Notes: a model not told the origin generated them from the letters alone. A stretch of DNA of 64,000 bases from Lipingzhangella_A rawalii (GCF_031628175.1 NZ_JAVLVT010000004.1:186001-250000), one strand, 5' to 3'. Shown: positions 25,324 through 34,946, counted from the stretch's first letter. A program made the numbers and translations.

Positions 25324-28074
25324 TCACCCCTTCAGTCCGAACTGGGTCCGCAGCAGTTCCACGTCGAGGCGCACGTTGCGCCCGCCGTCAATGACCTCCA
25401 GCACAGGGTAGTTGTCGACGTTGAGCACCTGGGCGAGCAGCGCTGCGAAGCCCGCGGCGCGCACCTGGCGGTCGCCGACGTGTTCGGCGAGCCGCGGGAG
25501 GGACAGCACCCCACCCGCGTCGACGAGCGCGGTGACGGCGGCGCGGACCTTGTCCACGGATACCCGGCGAGGGGTGCCGCGCAGCCGCTCGGCGAACAGG
25601 TCGGTGTCGAGTAGCTGTTCGGCGAGCGACGCGGGGGGTTTCGGGGAGGACAGCTCGTCCAGTTCGAGCGCGGCCTGCTGTGGGTGCGGCTCGCTGCGGT
25701 AGAGACGCCGTGGTTTGGGCTCCGGCTGCGGCGTGGGCCGTGCGGATCGCCTGGCCTGCAGGGACCACCAGCTGGGGCTCTGGTCGTCCAGGGCACGCCA
25801 GCCGGCTGGGGCGTCAACCCCGAAGGGCACAAGCGCCAGGAGCGGCACCGCGACTTCGGCCAGCGCCGCGCCGCCGTGGTATCCGGCCTTGGCCGCGGTG
25901 TAACGCAGGTCAGGGTCCCACAGCGCGACCACGCGGCCGTCCTCGTGGACCACCCGGCTGCCGGCCAGTTCCACCTCGCCTTCGCCGGGCGGGGAGGACG
26001 CGGTGCGATAACGCGCACCTTCGGCCCCGTCCACGCGGTACAGCTGCCCGCCGTGCTCGGGAATGTGGCCATGGTCGCTGGTGAGGATCACGGCGCGTTC
26101 CTGGGAGCGCGCGTAGTTGAGCAGCTGGCGTAGCTGGGCGACGTCGTCCACCCGCCAGGGGGTAGTGGCGCGGCCCTTGTCCAGGCTGTCGTCCACGGTG
26201 TTGAGCACCACGCCCACGACTGGGGTTTCGGATCTCAGGGTTTCTTCCAGATCCGCGCCGAGGGCCTGTCCGGGCCGCCCGACCACGGCGTTCTTGTGGA
26301 ACAGCGCGGCTTTCTTGGACTTCCAGAAGCCGTGTTGGGCGAAGGCGGTTGCCTCGGTGGACTGGGTCCCGCTGGTGAGCTGGGCGGCGAACAGGCTCGT
26401 GCGGGAGACACGGGTGATGGTGGGCAGCGCCGCGGCGACGGCGCGACGCCGCGGAGACTCTCCGGCGGCCGTACCGGCACAGGGATCGAACTCCTCCCAG
26501 CCGTCCTGGCGCACTTCTTCGCCCAGCGCCGCGGCGACGGCGGCACTCATGCCGTCCACGAGAATGACCAGCACATTCCGGGAGCGCTGGGGATGACCGG
26601 TGACGGCGGGAGCCACGATGCGCGGCAGCACGTTCTCCACGGTGAGCAGCTCGTCAGAGCCAGTACCGGCAGCGCCGAGCTGCTGGGCGAAGGCGGCGTC
26701 CACGGCGCGGCGGCGGGTTCGTACCTGCTCGTAGAGGCGCTGGTAGGGCTGCTGCAGTTCGGGGAGGCGCTCCTCCCCTGCCCAGATCGCCTCGACAGCG
26801 CGGTCCACCCAGCCCCAGTAGGCGATGTGGGAGGCAATGCCGCTGCCGACGCCGCGCACCTGACTGGTGGGATCCGTGTCGACCGCGAGCCACTGCACCA
26901 GCCGTTGGGCCATCTCCGCGCGGCGCAGCAGCTCCGGCTGTGTCGTGATGTGGGCGTGACTGCGCAGCGCGTCGACTGCCGCGGTGAGACGGGCGCAGTC
27001 TGTGGGGTCATCCACCGCCGTGTCGAGGGCCGTGCCCAGCTCCTGGATCCGCGCGTCCAGCCCGGAGCGCAGCAGTGCACTGGAGCGGGCCGCCGGCTGG
27101 GCTCCGAAGTGTCCGGCGAGCTGTTCGGCGCGGTCCAGGAGCTGGCGGGCCCGACGGGCCTCGTCGTCGTTCGTGCTGGCCAGCATGGTGCGCACGAGCT
27201 GTTCGGCGGCCTGGGCGAACTCGCGCATGCAGGTATCGGTGAGCCGCTCGCGCCGCGCGGACTCCGGGGAGATGTGGTGCAGTACGGCGCCCTGCGCGCG
27301 TTCGGCGCCGGGCTCCTGCATGGACCACAGGGAGGCGCACAGCACACCCAGCGCAACGGTGTCCACGGCGCCGCCCGAGTCCAGGAGGGCGGACAGGACG
27401 ATGGCCACGGGGCCGGCCACCTCCCCGAGCCACTCTTCGAGCCCTGCGCGTTCGCTCGTGCTGAGGCTGGTGAAACCGTGTACCAGCTCGTGGTCGAGAC
27501 TCCACCGCAGCAGGGAGGAGGCATCCAGGTCCCGAGCAGAGATGTGCAGCTTCGCCAGACCCAGGCGGCGCGTGGCCAGGGCGCGCAGTGCGGCGTCCCG
27601 GCTAAGGATGGGGCCGGACTGACGTGGCCACCCTTCGGGGGGCATCGCGTCCAGGAGGGCGTCGGCCACCCAGCCCAGTGCGGTGAGCCGCGGGTCGACG
27701 CGGTGCACCCCGAAGCTTTCGCGGATCAGCCGCCAGGGTTCGACCGGGTGTATGCGATGACCGGCCGCGCGGGAGAGCAGGCCGTCGCCCAGCTCGTTCT
27801 CGGAGGCGGTGGTGAGGAGAACGAGAACGCCGTCCCAGCCCTCGGTGAGTTGGGCGGTGACGTGGTCTACGGCGTGCAGGGCGGAGACGATCTCCGCAAG
27901 GTGGACGGGCTGCCCAGCGAGCGTGTGCTGCCCGAGGGCCCCTTCCGAGGCGTGGGCGCGGAGCAGGAGGACGCGTTCGGGATGTTCCCGGTAGCGCTCC
28001 AGGAGCCGGGTCACCTCCTGGTGCAGGGCAGCAGTGGTCACGGCCGGCACCCGAGCCTGGGTGGGGCTGGTCAT
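25324..28074 (-). CDS. pglZ: BREX phosphatase-superfamily protein PglZ
   Basis: 916 aa from ATG 28074 (MTSPTQARVPAVTTAALHQ), whose first base is the last base of the pglY stop (TGATG, with a GGAGG just upstream). The C-terminal half contains the alkaline-phosphatase-superfamily PglZ domain. The metal-binding strand is VLVILVDGMSAAVA near residue 500, a serine/threonine segment follows, and TSDHGHIPEHG near 664 supplies conserved Asp/His ligands. The N-terminal half is helical. PglZ is one of the two proteins shared by all BREX types and is needed for phage exclusion; a nuclease or phosphatase activity has been suggested. A short winged-helix-like tail follows. Confidence 0.93.
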   Translation of the reverse strand: MTSPTQARVPAVTTAALHQEVTRLLERYREHPERVLLLRAHASEGALGQHTLAGQPVHLAEIVSALHAVDHVTAQLTEGWDGVLVLLTTASENELGDGLLSRAAGHRIHPVEPWRLIRESFGVHRVDPRLTALGWVADALLDAMPPEGWPRQSGPILSRDAALRALATRRLGLAKLHISARDLDASSLLRWSLDHELVHGFTSLSTSERAGLEEWLGEVAGPVAIVLSALLDSGGAVDTVALGVLCASLWSMQEPGAERAQGAVLHHISPESARRERLTDTCMREFAQAAEQLVRTMLASTNDDEARRARQLLDRAEQLAGHFGAQPAARSSALLRSGLDARIQELGTALDTAVDDPTDCARLTAAVDALRSHAHITTQPELLRRAEMAQRLVQWLAVDTDPTSQVRGVGSGIASHIAYWGWVDRAVEAIWAGEERLPELQQPYQRLYEQVRTRRRAVDAAFAQQLGAAGTGSDELLTVENVLPRIVAPAVTGHPQRSRNVLVILVDGMSAAVAAALGEEVRQDGWEEFDPCAGTAAGESPRRRAVAAALPTITRVSRTSLFAAQLTSGTQSTEATAFAQHGFWKSKKAALFHKNAVVGRPGQALGADLEETLRSETPVVGVVLNTVDDSLDKGRATTPWRVDDVAQLRQLLNYARSQERAVILTSDHGHIPEHGGQLYRVDGAEGARYRTASSPPGEGEVELAGSRVVHEDGRVVALWDPDLRYTAAKAGYHGGAALAEVAVPLLALVPFGVDAPAGWRALDDQSPSWWSLQARRSARPTPQPEPKPRRLYRSEPHPQQAALELDELSSPKPPASLAEQLLDTDLFAERLRGTPRRVSVDKVRAAVTALVDAGGVLSLPRLAEHVGDRQVRAAGFAALLAQVLNVDNYPVLEVIDGGRNVRLDVELLRTQFGLKG

Positions 28075-31000
28075 CAGTCCTCCACCACCCACCAGGTGAC
28101 GTCCAGCGTGGCTCCGGGGTTCTCGTCAGCCAGACGCTGGGCTAGTTCGGGCAGCTGTTCGGCGCGCACCCGCCTTGATTCCGCACCGCCACGTTCGGGT
28201 GGAGGTGCCGCGGAGGTCGGCGGTGTGGCCGCTGTGGTCTCCGCAGCCTCGGGGGTGGCCGAAGATGCCGGGGCAGCAGAGGCGCGTTCGGCCGTGGCAC
28301 GACGCACCAGATCGTGGGCCTGCTGTGCGGCTCGGTCCAACGCGGGAGCGAGCGGCTCGGTGAGCTCCTCAGCCGAGGCGGCCTCGGCGAGCCGGGACAG
28401 GATCTGTTCCGCGGCTGAGTCGTGGGGCGCGCCGAGGCCGGATATGACCTCGAAGGTGTCCCACCGCGCGCCGGCGAGGGCGGCGGCGACCTTCTCGGCG
28501 CTCTTGATGCTGCGGCCGACCCGCTGGGAATCCGCGGTGCCGAGGTCGGCTTCGGCCAGGGAACGCACCACGTCCAGATGGTTGTGGCTGGAGGACATGG
28601 CCTCCAGGAGTTCCGCGGCCACGCGTGCGGTGTGCAGCCGGCCCTGGGGTGCTGTGGGGTCCAGCCGCAGCACGGGAGCGTACCGCTCCAGCAGCTGTAC
28701 CAGTCGGTGGGCAGCCTGGCGGTAGGTGCGGGAGTCTTCACTAAGGTTGCGGGCGAACAGCCGCACCGGTCCGGCCCGCAGCACCTCGACCGGATTGTGC
28801 CCGAGGATGTCCTGCGCGCGTCGACGGGCGGTGTCCCAGGTGTCCTGATCGGGCAATATCTGGGTGCGCAGCAGCATGTCCCCGCTGATGCGGCGCGGTT
28901 CGGGAACGTCGTCCTCGATCCGGCCGCGGTACACGAACGCGCGGTCGGTGTCCACGGCAACCGTCGCAACCACCAGGTTGGCGAGGTGCTCTTCCAGGCC
29001 GTGCGGCTCGGGCTCGTCGATCCACCTCCGCAGCTCCGCAACCTTCAGGTCCTCGTCTGTGCCCTGGCGGGCGGCACGCTGCTGGACATGCTGGGTCCAG
29101 TGGCTGCCGAGCACGAAGTTGACCTCATGCATCTCCCCGAGCCGCAACGGGTTGGCGACGCGTTTCATCAGCGGCCGGTGCTTCTTGTCGACCTCGGTGC
29201 GCCGGTCCGGGTGTTCGGCGGCGCGGCGTACGTAGTCGAGGATGGTGGTGGTGTCCGCGGGTCTGACGACGGCGCGGCTGCCCTCGCGGTCGGGGTCGAA
29301 GTCGGGATGGGCGGGGTACTGGGCGGTGAGCATCTGTTCGGTGAGGCGCCGCATCGCCTCCCCGAAGGGGGCGCCCATGGGCAGGCTCGGGTTGGTGAGG
29401 CCGCCACCGAGTGAGTACAGGTGGTCGTCGTAGCCGGTGACGACGTCGCCGGGCTGCTTGCTGACCAGGCCGTATGCCTGTTTGAGGGTTTGGGTGATCT
29501 TCTCGCGCAGGGTGTTGCCCTGCCGGGTGAGGGTTTCCTTGGCGCGGTGGCGCTCGGTGGGGTTGAGGTGGGCGGCGTACTCCTCGAACCGCTGCCCGTC
29601 CAGCACGAACTCGATCACGGCCAGGGTACCGAGGTCGGTGCGCCGTTCCTGGGTGAGGTGGGTGGGGATCCAGCACACGGCGCGGTCGGCGAAACCGCCG
29701 CTGGTGAGGCGGTCCAGCCGGTTGCGGTCGTCGCCGGGGGTGTGGGTGCCCTCGTCGAAGGGATAGTCCAGCACCAGGCGCCAGGTCCCCTCCTGGGAAG
29801 GGCGCAGCCGGTCGGAGGGCACGTCCTGCTCGTCGCGGATGTTGTCGAAGACAACCTCGATGGAGCGGCTGCTGCCCCGCCACGCAAGGGTGAAGCGGTC
29901 ACCGTCGACGGTGTCGGTTCCGGTGATTCCCAGTTCGCCGTACAGGAGTCGGCGCACCAGGTTCTTGCGGGCACCGGGGCTGTCGGCGCGGGCGCGGGCG
30001 TTGTCCAGCACCGAGTCCACGTCCACCCCGACGAGCTCCAGCCCGACGCGGGGGTCGTCGGCCTTGGTGTAGGTGATCTCGGTGAAGCGTCCCGCCCAGG
30101 TCTCCACTTTGGCGGCGACCTGGCGGACCTCGTCCCCGGGGATCGGGGAGGTGACGCTGCCGTGGTTGAGTGCGGCCAGTCGTCCGGCGGTGAGGTGCTG
30201 CAACGCGGGCACGCGCGGTGCGAGCGCGCTGAGCAGCAGGGTCTTGATGAGCCGGTCGTCCCCGGTGAAGGTGCGTACGGCGCGTGTCGCAGCGTCGCTG
30301 GCATCACCGCGACGGACAGCGGCGACCTCGGCCTCGGTGAGGCCGTGCTCGGCGAGGAGGAACGGCCGCAGCCTGGTGTCGTAGAGGCGCTGCGCGGCGG
30401 TGAACTCGGCCTTGAGGGTCTGGCTGAACGGTTCGTCGCCGCCTTCGGCCAGCACGTCGTACAGGTCGCCGAGCGGGATCAGCTCGCCGAGCCGGAGTTC
30501 CTCCCGGCGCTGCACCAGCAGCCGGCTCATGAGCTTCAGCGCGGTGCGCGACCGCTGTAGAGCCTCGGACAGGTCCACGAGTGTGTCCAGGAACGCCGGG
30601 CTGAACGGGTAGGTCTTGCGGAAGGACTCAAGGTCGGCCCCGGTGCTGCCGGTGGAACCCAGCAGGGTGTCCATGACCTGCCGGCGCAGCTTCGTGGTCT
30701 GCTCGAAGGCGCCCTCGATGGCCGACTCGGCGTCGGCGGTGGGTTCGGTGCGGCGCAGCACCCGCTGCCGGGCGACCTCGGGCAGGTTGCGATCTTCCAG
30801 GGTGATGGTGTCCAGGCGTCCGCTGGCGAGGTCGAGCGCATCGAGCATGCTGAGTTCGGTGGAACCCGATACCTGCTCGCCGAGCACCTCGCGCAGGTCA
30901 CGCTGGCGGGCGATGAAGCTGACGACGGGGGCGGGGCGGTCGGGGTCGGCGGACTCCACCAGGTTGGTGATCTTGTTGACCTCGCGGTTGACGAACTTGG

Positions 31001-31835
31001 TGTCCGCGGCGTTGTTGATCAGCCACAGCACGAGCTCGTCGAGGAACAGCACCAGGCCGTCGTAGCCCAGCTCACTGGCGTGCCGGCTGATCTGCTTGAG
31101 CCCGGCGTCCAGGGAGACGAACGCTTCGGCGTCTTCCAGGGCGTTGCTGTAGAAGCCCGGGAACCAGGAGTCCAGCAACGCGGTGACGAGTTCCCGTCGC
31201 TCGGGGGCGTCGTAGTCGGCGGCCATGGCGGCGTCCACGGCCTCGGTGGTCCAGGACGCCTCACCCCACTCATCGTCCGCACCGCCGGGGAGCCGGTCCA
31301 GGAACTGTGCGTCGCCGATCTGCTCGCGCAGATGCCGGGCCTGCTGCAGCAGCGCGTCGGTGCGGTGCACGGCGGGCATGATGGTGTCGGGGTGGCGGCG
31401 TCGCACGTACTCGATGTAGTGGCCGAAGATGCGCTGTTCCAGGGACTTGGCGTCCAGCATCTGGTAGGGCACCAGCAGGAAGCTGCGCTCGTGCAGCCAG
31501 TCGTGCTTGGCGAGCAGCGGGGCGAACTCATCGCGTTCCCGTGCGGCGCGCTCACCCCGCAACAGCGCGTGCAGCACGGCCATGAAGTGCGACTTCCCGG
31601 AGCCGAAGGAACCATGCAGGTAGGCGGCCTTGGAACGTTGCCCGGTGAGGGAGGCTTTGATCAGGCCGAGCGCGGAGTCGAAGTTGTCCAGTAGTTCGTT
31701 GGTGATGACGTAGCTGTCCAGCGTCGTCTGGATATCGGTGACGCCACCGGCCAGCTCCAGCACGAAGTCACTGTCGGTGAGCCGCTCCGGGATCTGGATG
31801 ACATCACGAAGCAGCGGGCGCTGGGTACGGGACAT
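28074..31835 (-). CDS. pglY: BREX type 2 ATPase PglY (BrxC-like)
   Basis: 1253 aa from ATG 31835 (MSRTQRPLLRDVIQIPERLT), with AGGAG three nt upstream; the open frame extends further but without coding character. Walker A LHGSFGSGKSHFMAVLHALL is near residue 73 and Walker B LVLFLDELVLWLIN near 260, both in a BrxC/DUF6079-type ATPase domain. The remainder is long helical and alpha/beta sequence ending in an alanine/proline-rich linker and a short conserved tail. PglY/BrxC is the large ATPase of BREX, thought to act with PglX and PglZ in DNA recognition or modification. Its stop overlaps the pglZ start by one base. A 140-bp gap separates it from the upstream DUF6082 gene. Confidence 0.93.
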   Translation of the reverse strand: MSRTQRPLLRDVIQIPERLTDSDFVLELAGGVTDIQTTLDSYVITNELLDNFDSALGLIKASLTGQRSKAAYLHGSFGSGKSHFMAVLHALLRGERAARERDEFAPLLAKHDWLHERSFLLVPYQMLDAKSLEQRIFGHYIEYVRRRHPDTIMPAVHRTDALLQQARHLREQIGDAQFLDRLPGGADDEWGEASWTTEAVDAAMAADYDAPERRELVTALLDSWFPGFYSNALEDAEAFVSLDAGLKQISRHASELGYDGLVLFLDELVLWLINNAADTKFVNREVNKITNLVESADPDRPAPVVSFIARQRDLREVLGEQVSGSTELSMLDALDLASGRLDTITLEDRNLPEVARQRVLRRTEPTADAESAIEGAFEQTTKLRRQVMDTLLGSTGSTGADLESFRKTYPFSPAFLDTLVDLSEALQRSRTALKLMSRLLVQRREELRLGELIPLGDLYDVLAEGGDEPFSQTLKAEFTAAQRLYDTRLRPFLLAEHGLTEAEVAAVRRGDASDAATRAVRTFTGDDRLIKTLLLSALAPRVPALQHLTAGRLAALNHGSVTSPIPGDEVRQVAAKVETWAGRFTEITYTKADDPRVGLELVGVDVDSVLDNARARADSPGARKNLVRRLLYGELGITGTDTVDGDRFTLAWRGSSRSIEVVFDNIRDEQDVPSDRLRPSQEGTWRLVLDYPFDEGTHTPGDDRNRLDRLTSGGFADRAVCWIPTHLTQERRTDLGTLAVIEFVLDGQRFEEYAAHLNPTERHRAKETLTRQGNTLREKITQTLKQAYGLVSKQPGDVVTGYDDHLYSLGGGLTNPSLPMGAPFGEAMRRLTEQMLTAQYPAHPDFDPDREGSRAVVRPADTTTILDYVRRAAEHPDRRTEVDKKHRPLMKRVANPLRLGEMHEVNFVLGSHWTQHVQQRAARQGTDEDLKVAELRRWIDEPEPHGLEEHLANLVVATVAVDTDRAFVYRGRIEDDVPEPRRISGDMLLRTQILPDQDTWDTARRRAQDILGHNPVEVLRAGPVRLFARNLSEDSRTYRQAAHRLVQLLERYAPVLRLDPTAPQGRLHTARVAAELLEAMSSSHNHLDVVRSLAEADLGTADSQRVGRSIKSAEKVAAALAGARWDTFEVISGLGAPHDSAAEQILSRLAEAASAEELTEPLAPALDRAAQQAHDLVRRATAERASAAPASSATPEAAETTAATPPTSAAPPPERGGAESRRVRAEQLPELAQRLADENPGATLDVTWWVVED

Positions 31836-31975
31836 GGGCTCCTGCGCAATGACCGTCGGGGGTGTCGGGGCAGCGGGACTTCCGAGCCTATGGGATGCCC
31901 GGCCCCGCTGTAGAGTAGACAGCTCGTCCGTGAGACAAGTGAAACCCGCACTGTGCCGACGGTTGCTGTGGGCAG

Positions 31976-32719
31976 CTAAATCCCCAATAGTTTCCGGCGG
32001 AATCGCCAACCCACGACGGCAACGGCCAACCCGGCCCCAAGGGCACCCCCGGTCAGTATCCAGCGTCCAGTTCGTTTCGGTGCGACTGGCGCGTCCCGGC
32101 GCTGGGCTGGGTGCTCCCGGGGATCAGGGAGCTGGTGGAACTCCTTGTCCAGGAGGCGATGAAACCGTTTGGCGCGACGGGTTTCCGCGGTGTCCAGCCG
32201 GATGTCGCGCACGTCGCGCCAGTACTCCCAGCCGATCGGTCCAGCCAGCACTTTGCGGGCCACGGCGCGCAGCATCGCATCACCCATTGCGCCGGACTCG
32301 TAGGCCATCTCCCACTGGGAGACGATCAGGTTGGTGTACATGCGTTGCCGATCCGCTCGGCCCGCATCGGCGGGAAAGTTCGTTCCCCAGCACTCCAGGT
32401 ACTCCGGGTGATCCATGGCCATGCGTAGCAGCTCACTGTTGGACTGCCGCAGGGCAACTTCGCGCGTGTTGCGCATCTCGCGAACCTGAAGGACGAGCGT
32501 TGCGACAATGCCCAGCAAGGCAAGCCCGGCAAGCACCGCCGAGGCCGCACCGTAGGTCTGGCCCACCAAACTCAGTTCTTGCCAGTCCTGCGGCAGCTCG
32601 GTAAACCACGACAGCCCGAACGGTGAAACACCCACCACTGCAACAACAAGCACAGTCAGCAGTACCACGAGAACCGGAAAGTAACTCCAGCCGTGGTCGT
32701 GTGCCAGACGCCTCCTCAT
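31976..32719 (-). CDS. DUF6082-family membrane protein
   Basis: 247 aa. Two hydrophobic segments near the N-terminus (residues 14-33 and 53-76) are followed by the DUF6082-like core with LRQSNSELLRMAMDHPEYLE and LIVSQWEMAYESGAMGD. A third helix (ILTGGALGAGLAVAVVG) with a basic tail is at the C-terminus. The function of this actinobacterial family is unknown. The ATG overlaps the DUF6879 stop by 4 nt (ATGA), making it the third gene of a coupled trio with the 89-aa protein. It lies 140 bp before pglY on the same strand, so the trio might be co-transcribed with the BREX genes. The transmembrane ends suggest a membrane location for the complex. Confidence 0.75.
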   Translation of the reverse strand: MRRRLAHDHGWSYFPVLVVLLTVLVVAVVGVSPFGLSWFTELPQDWQELSLVGQTYGAASAVLAGLALLGIVATLVLQVREMRNTREVALRQSNSELLRMAMDHPEYLECWGTNFPADAGRADRQRMYTNLIVSQWEMAYESGAMGDAMLRAVARKVLAGPIGWEYWRDVRDIRLDTAETRRAKRFHRLLDKEFHQLPDPREHPAQRRDAPVAPKRTGRWILTGGALGAGLAVAVVGWRFRRKLLGI

Positions 32720-33321
32720 ACCGCCGGCGGAGGCAGTGGGGCAACATGCTTCTCGAAGAACGTGGGCAGCGGCTCCCCCTGCTCGAACAGCTCGGCCAAC
32801 TGGGTGCGACAGCCCGCAATCACCTCGGGATCCTCTATCCGGCGCCCGCCCGTGACGGTGCCGGTGGCGTCGTAGTTGACCTCATACAACACCCGATCCC
32901 CAAGCAACACCACCTCAGGCAGCGGGGCCACCTGTTCGAGATCGGCCACCTGTTCGGCCCGCACGACCCGCAGGTCCTGCCCCGCTTCGGCCAGCAGTCG
33001 GAAGAACTGCATCTCCCACTGCAGGTACGGACTGATGGGGAACTCGACGACCCGGATGCGCTGGGGCTGGTAGCCATAGTGCGTATATCTCGCGACCATC
33101 GCCTCGGCCTCGGGGCGGTCCTCTTCGTTGCGCTCCAGAGCCGTCTGCCAGTCCCCGGCAGCAAAGGCTTCCCAACTGGCGTCCCCGGGCTCACGAAAGG
33201 TCTGGCGACGCTCGAACTTCGCGAACACGTCCCCGCCCCGCTCGAACTCCCGACGAAAGTCCGCCAGGTAGTCTGCCCACGCCAGGAGCTTCCCCGAGGA
33301 CGTGGATACGCAGTTAAGCAT
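32716..33321 (-). CDS. DUF6879 family protein, copy 2
   Basis: 201 aa. Core motifs match copy 1 at 10989-11618: DYLADFRREFERGGDVF, KFERRQTFREPGDASWEAF, ISPYLQWEMQFF, LPEVVLLGDRVLYEVNYD and the ending FEKHVAPLPPP. The ATG lies within the last 8 nt of the 89-aa gene (ATGCTTAA), the same overlap as in copy 1. The stop overlaps the DUF6082 start. Function unknown; the conserved linkage suggests it binds the 89-aa protein. Position inside the BREX locus may reflect a regulator or accessory module, but nothing in the sequence proves this. Confidence 0.8.
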   Translation of the reverse strand: MLNCVSTSSGKLLAWADYLADFRREFERGGDVFAKFERRQTFREPGDASWEAFAAGDWQTALERNEEDRPEAEAMVARYTHYGYQPQRIRVVEFPISPYLQWEMQFFRLLAEAGQDLRVVRAEQVADLEQVAPLPEVVLLGDRVLYEVNYDATGTVTGGRRIEDPEVIAGCRTQLAELFEQGEPLPTFFEKHVAPLPPPAV

Positions 33322-33583
33322 TCGGAATGTCCGGCTTGGCAGAGAGCAGCATATCCCGCGGAATGATCACCAGCCGTTCGTCGTGGCTGATACTCACGTC
33401 GCTGGGCAAGCGTCCCTGGTACGCCTCTGTCACATCCCGTCCCACAACGGCGATATCCCCGTTCCTCATCTCCCAGATATCCGGACAGGTCGGATCGCCT
33501 TTGGTGTCGCCCAGTTCCAGCGCCGACTTACCCAGGCGCCGTCGAAACTCCGCGGACGTGTCGGCTTCCCACGGGCGGGACAT
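33314..33583 (-). CDS. 89-aa conserved hypothetical protein, copy 2
   Basis: ATG 33583 (MSRPWEADTSAEFRRRLGKS) has GGAGG 7 nt upstream; the longer open frame upstream is not supported. Same length and core as copy 1 (CPDIWEMRNGDIAVVGRDVT, DERLVIIPRDML, AKPDIPNA). The C-terminal AKPDIP motif coincides with the overlap with the DUF6879 gene. Unknown function. Confidence 0.8.
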   Translation of the reverse strand: MSRPWEADTSAEFRRRLGKSALELGDTKGDPTCPDIWEMRNGDIAVVGRDVTEAYQGRLPSDVSISHDERLVIIPRDMLLSAKPDIPNA

Positions 33584-33725
33584 GGTGGAACCTCCGGTGT
33601 GACGCCACATCCGGCTTACAGCGGGCCCTGCGGCCGGTCGCCGCCAGTGTCGCACAGCACACCGAGACGAGCCAGGCCCTACACACCAGGGGATGTGGAA
33701 GGCGTTCAGCCCGATGATGGAGGTC

Positions 33726-33902
33726 CTACCACCGGCCGGTCTTCACCTCAGTGACCAGGGCACGCCACTCGGTCACCGGGAAGGAGAGGTGGCCCTGGTA
33801 GGGATGCTGGGAATCGCGAATGTTCACCCCGCACGCCGCTTCTACGATCTCCACACAGTTCTGGTTAACATTTCCGCTGTAGCTGGACTTGCGCCAGTTC
33901 AT
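33726..33902 (-). CDS. DUF397 protein, second of two
   Basis: 58 aa: MNWRKSSYSG opening, a Cys/Glu strand (NCVEIVEAACGVNIRDS) and the FPVTEWRALV ending that define DUF397. These small acidic proteins follow WhiJ-like XRE regulators in actinomycetes and probably act as their partners or antagonists. It lies 62 bp after another DUF397 gene on the same strand, suggesting a regulator-DUF397-DUF397 operon. Confidence 0.88.
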   Translation of the reverse strand: MNWRKSSYSGNVNQNCVEIVEAACGVNIRDSQHPYQGHLSFPVTEWRALVTEVKTGRW

Positions 33903-33964
33903 GGGTGGCCTCCAGGGCCCGGATCGGGGGATGCCCGCACGGCGGGACACACCCGCCGTTACGG

Positions 33965-34144
33965 TCATACTTCCCCGCGCCGCACCGAACCAAGCAGGGC
34001 GCGCCACTCTGATGGAGGGAAGGAGAAGTGGCCGAGATCTGGGTACCGCGAATCCCGTACCTCAACTCGACCCTCAGTGGTGCGGCACTCCACACAGTCG
34101 TTGTTCCCACCGCTGTGGGATGACTTGTACCAGATGTCACGCAT
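33965..34144 (-). CDS. DUF397 protein, first of two
   Basis: 59 aa: MRDIWYKSSHSGGNNDCVEC, then VEVRDSRYPDLGHFSF and PPSEWRALLGSV, a complete DUF397 domain. The start overlaps the stop of the XRE regulator gene by 8 nt (ATGCGTGA), so translation is coupled. This regulator-plus-DUF397 pairing is standard in Streptomyces and Nocardiopsis relatives. Confidence 0.88.
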   Translation of the reverse strand: MRDIWYKSSHSGGNNDCVECRTTEGRVEVRDSRYPDLGHFSFPPSEWRALLGSVRRGEV

Positions 34145-34946
34145 TGTCTATCCTTTGTATCTCTTCGTAGAGCGTCTGTAGGGCAGCACTGGGGCTCGTT
34201 GCCACCCCTTGAAGGTCAGCGAACAGCATGCGGTGGTTGGCAACCTCCGTGGGGTCGGTGATGGTGTGCCCTGCCCGGGCACTCTCCGCGTACATCACGT
34301 CCGGACTGTTGCGCGTGACCAGCACCCGAAAGGGCCCAGAGTTACCGGGATGCTTCTCAGTTTCGGTGGGGATGACCTGCAGAGTTATACGCTCCTCCTC
34401 AGCTAACCGAGCGATATGGGCCAATTGCTCGCGTACTGCACCGACGCCACCGTAGCGCCGCTTAAGGAGTGGTTCGTCGATGACTAGCCACAATTTAGGT
34501 CGAAGCGCCCGTTCCATGTGGTCTGCGCGTTCAACGCGCTCAGCGACCCTTGTGTTCACTTCATCCGGAGTCAGCCACGGAGCAGCGTACCGGACCAGCG
34601 CGTAGGCATACGCCTCCTTCTGTAGATAGCTAGGAAACGCCATCGTGGAGAACTCGTAGACCGCATCCGCACGCTTGATGGCAGTGGCGATCTCAGCGAG
34701 CCAGGCTGGGCGTCCGTTTCCGGTTAGTTCATCCCAAAGTCGCTGGAATAAGTCGCCTGTCGCAAGCGCGGTGTCCAGACTCGGGAGGAACGCCAAAGTG
34801 GGTTCCCGGTGTCCACGCTCCAGGTTGGACACGTGAGACCCGCTTACTCCGAGGATCCGCGCAAGCGACTCCTGGGTCACGCCCTGACGCTTGCGCATCC
34901 GGGCAAGCTCGCTCCCGAAACGGCGTTTAGCTCGATTGTCGCTCAT
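34137..34946 (-). CDS. XRE-family regulator with DUF5753 (WhiJ-like)
   Basis: 269 aa from ATG 34946 (MSDNRAKRRFGSELARMRKR). Residues 8-65 are a helix-turn-helix of the XRE type (VTQESLARILGVSGSHVSNLERG). The rest is the DUF5753 ligand-binding-like domain: YEFSTMAFPSYLQKEAYAYA, AERVERADHMERAL, LQVIPTETEKHPGNSGPFRVL and the closing TLYEEIQRI. No Shine-Dalgarno precedes the start, so the message may be leaderless. With the DUF397 genes and the divergent HATPase gene it forms the WhiJ/AbaA-like cassette that regulates development or antibiotic production in streptomycetes. Its place between pglX and pglY suggests it could govern BREX expression; that is inference. Confidence 0.88.
   Translation of the reverse strand: MSDNRAKRRFGSELARMRKRQGVTQESLARILGVSGSHVSNLERGHREPTLAFLPSLDTALATGDLFQRLWDELTGNGRPAWLAEIATAIKRADAVYEFSTMAFPSYLQKEAYAYALVRYAAPWLTPDEVNTRVAERVERADHMERALRPKLWLVIDEPLLKRRYGGVGAVREQLAHIARLAEEERITLQVIPTETEKHPGNSGPFRVLVTRNSPDVMYAESARAGHTITDPTEVANHRMLFADLQGVATSPSAALQTLYEEIQRIDNA

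Noticed and set aside
26296..28725. 809-codon plus-strand open frame opposite pglZ
   Set aside because: Composition (Gly, Val, Gln and His rich, no domain) is that of an antisense shadow in high-GC DNA; the minus-strand frame has clear PglZ motifs.
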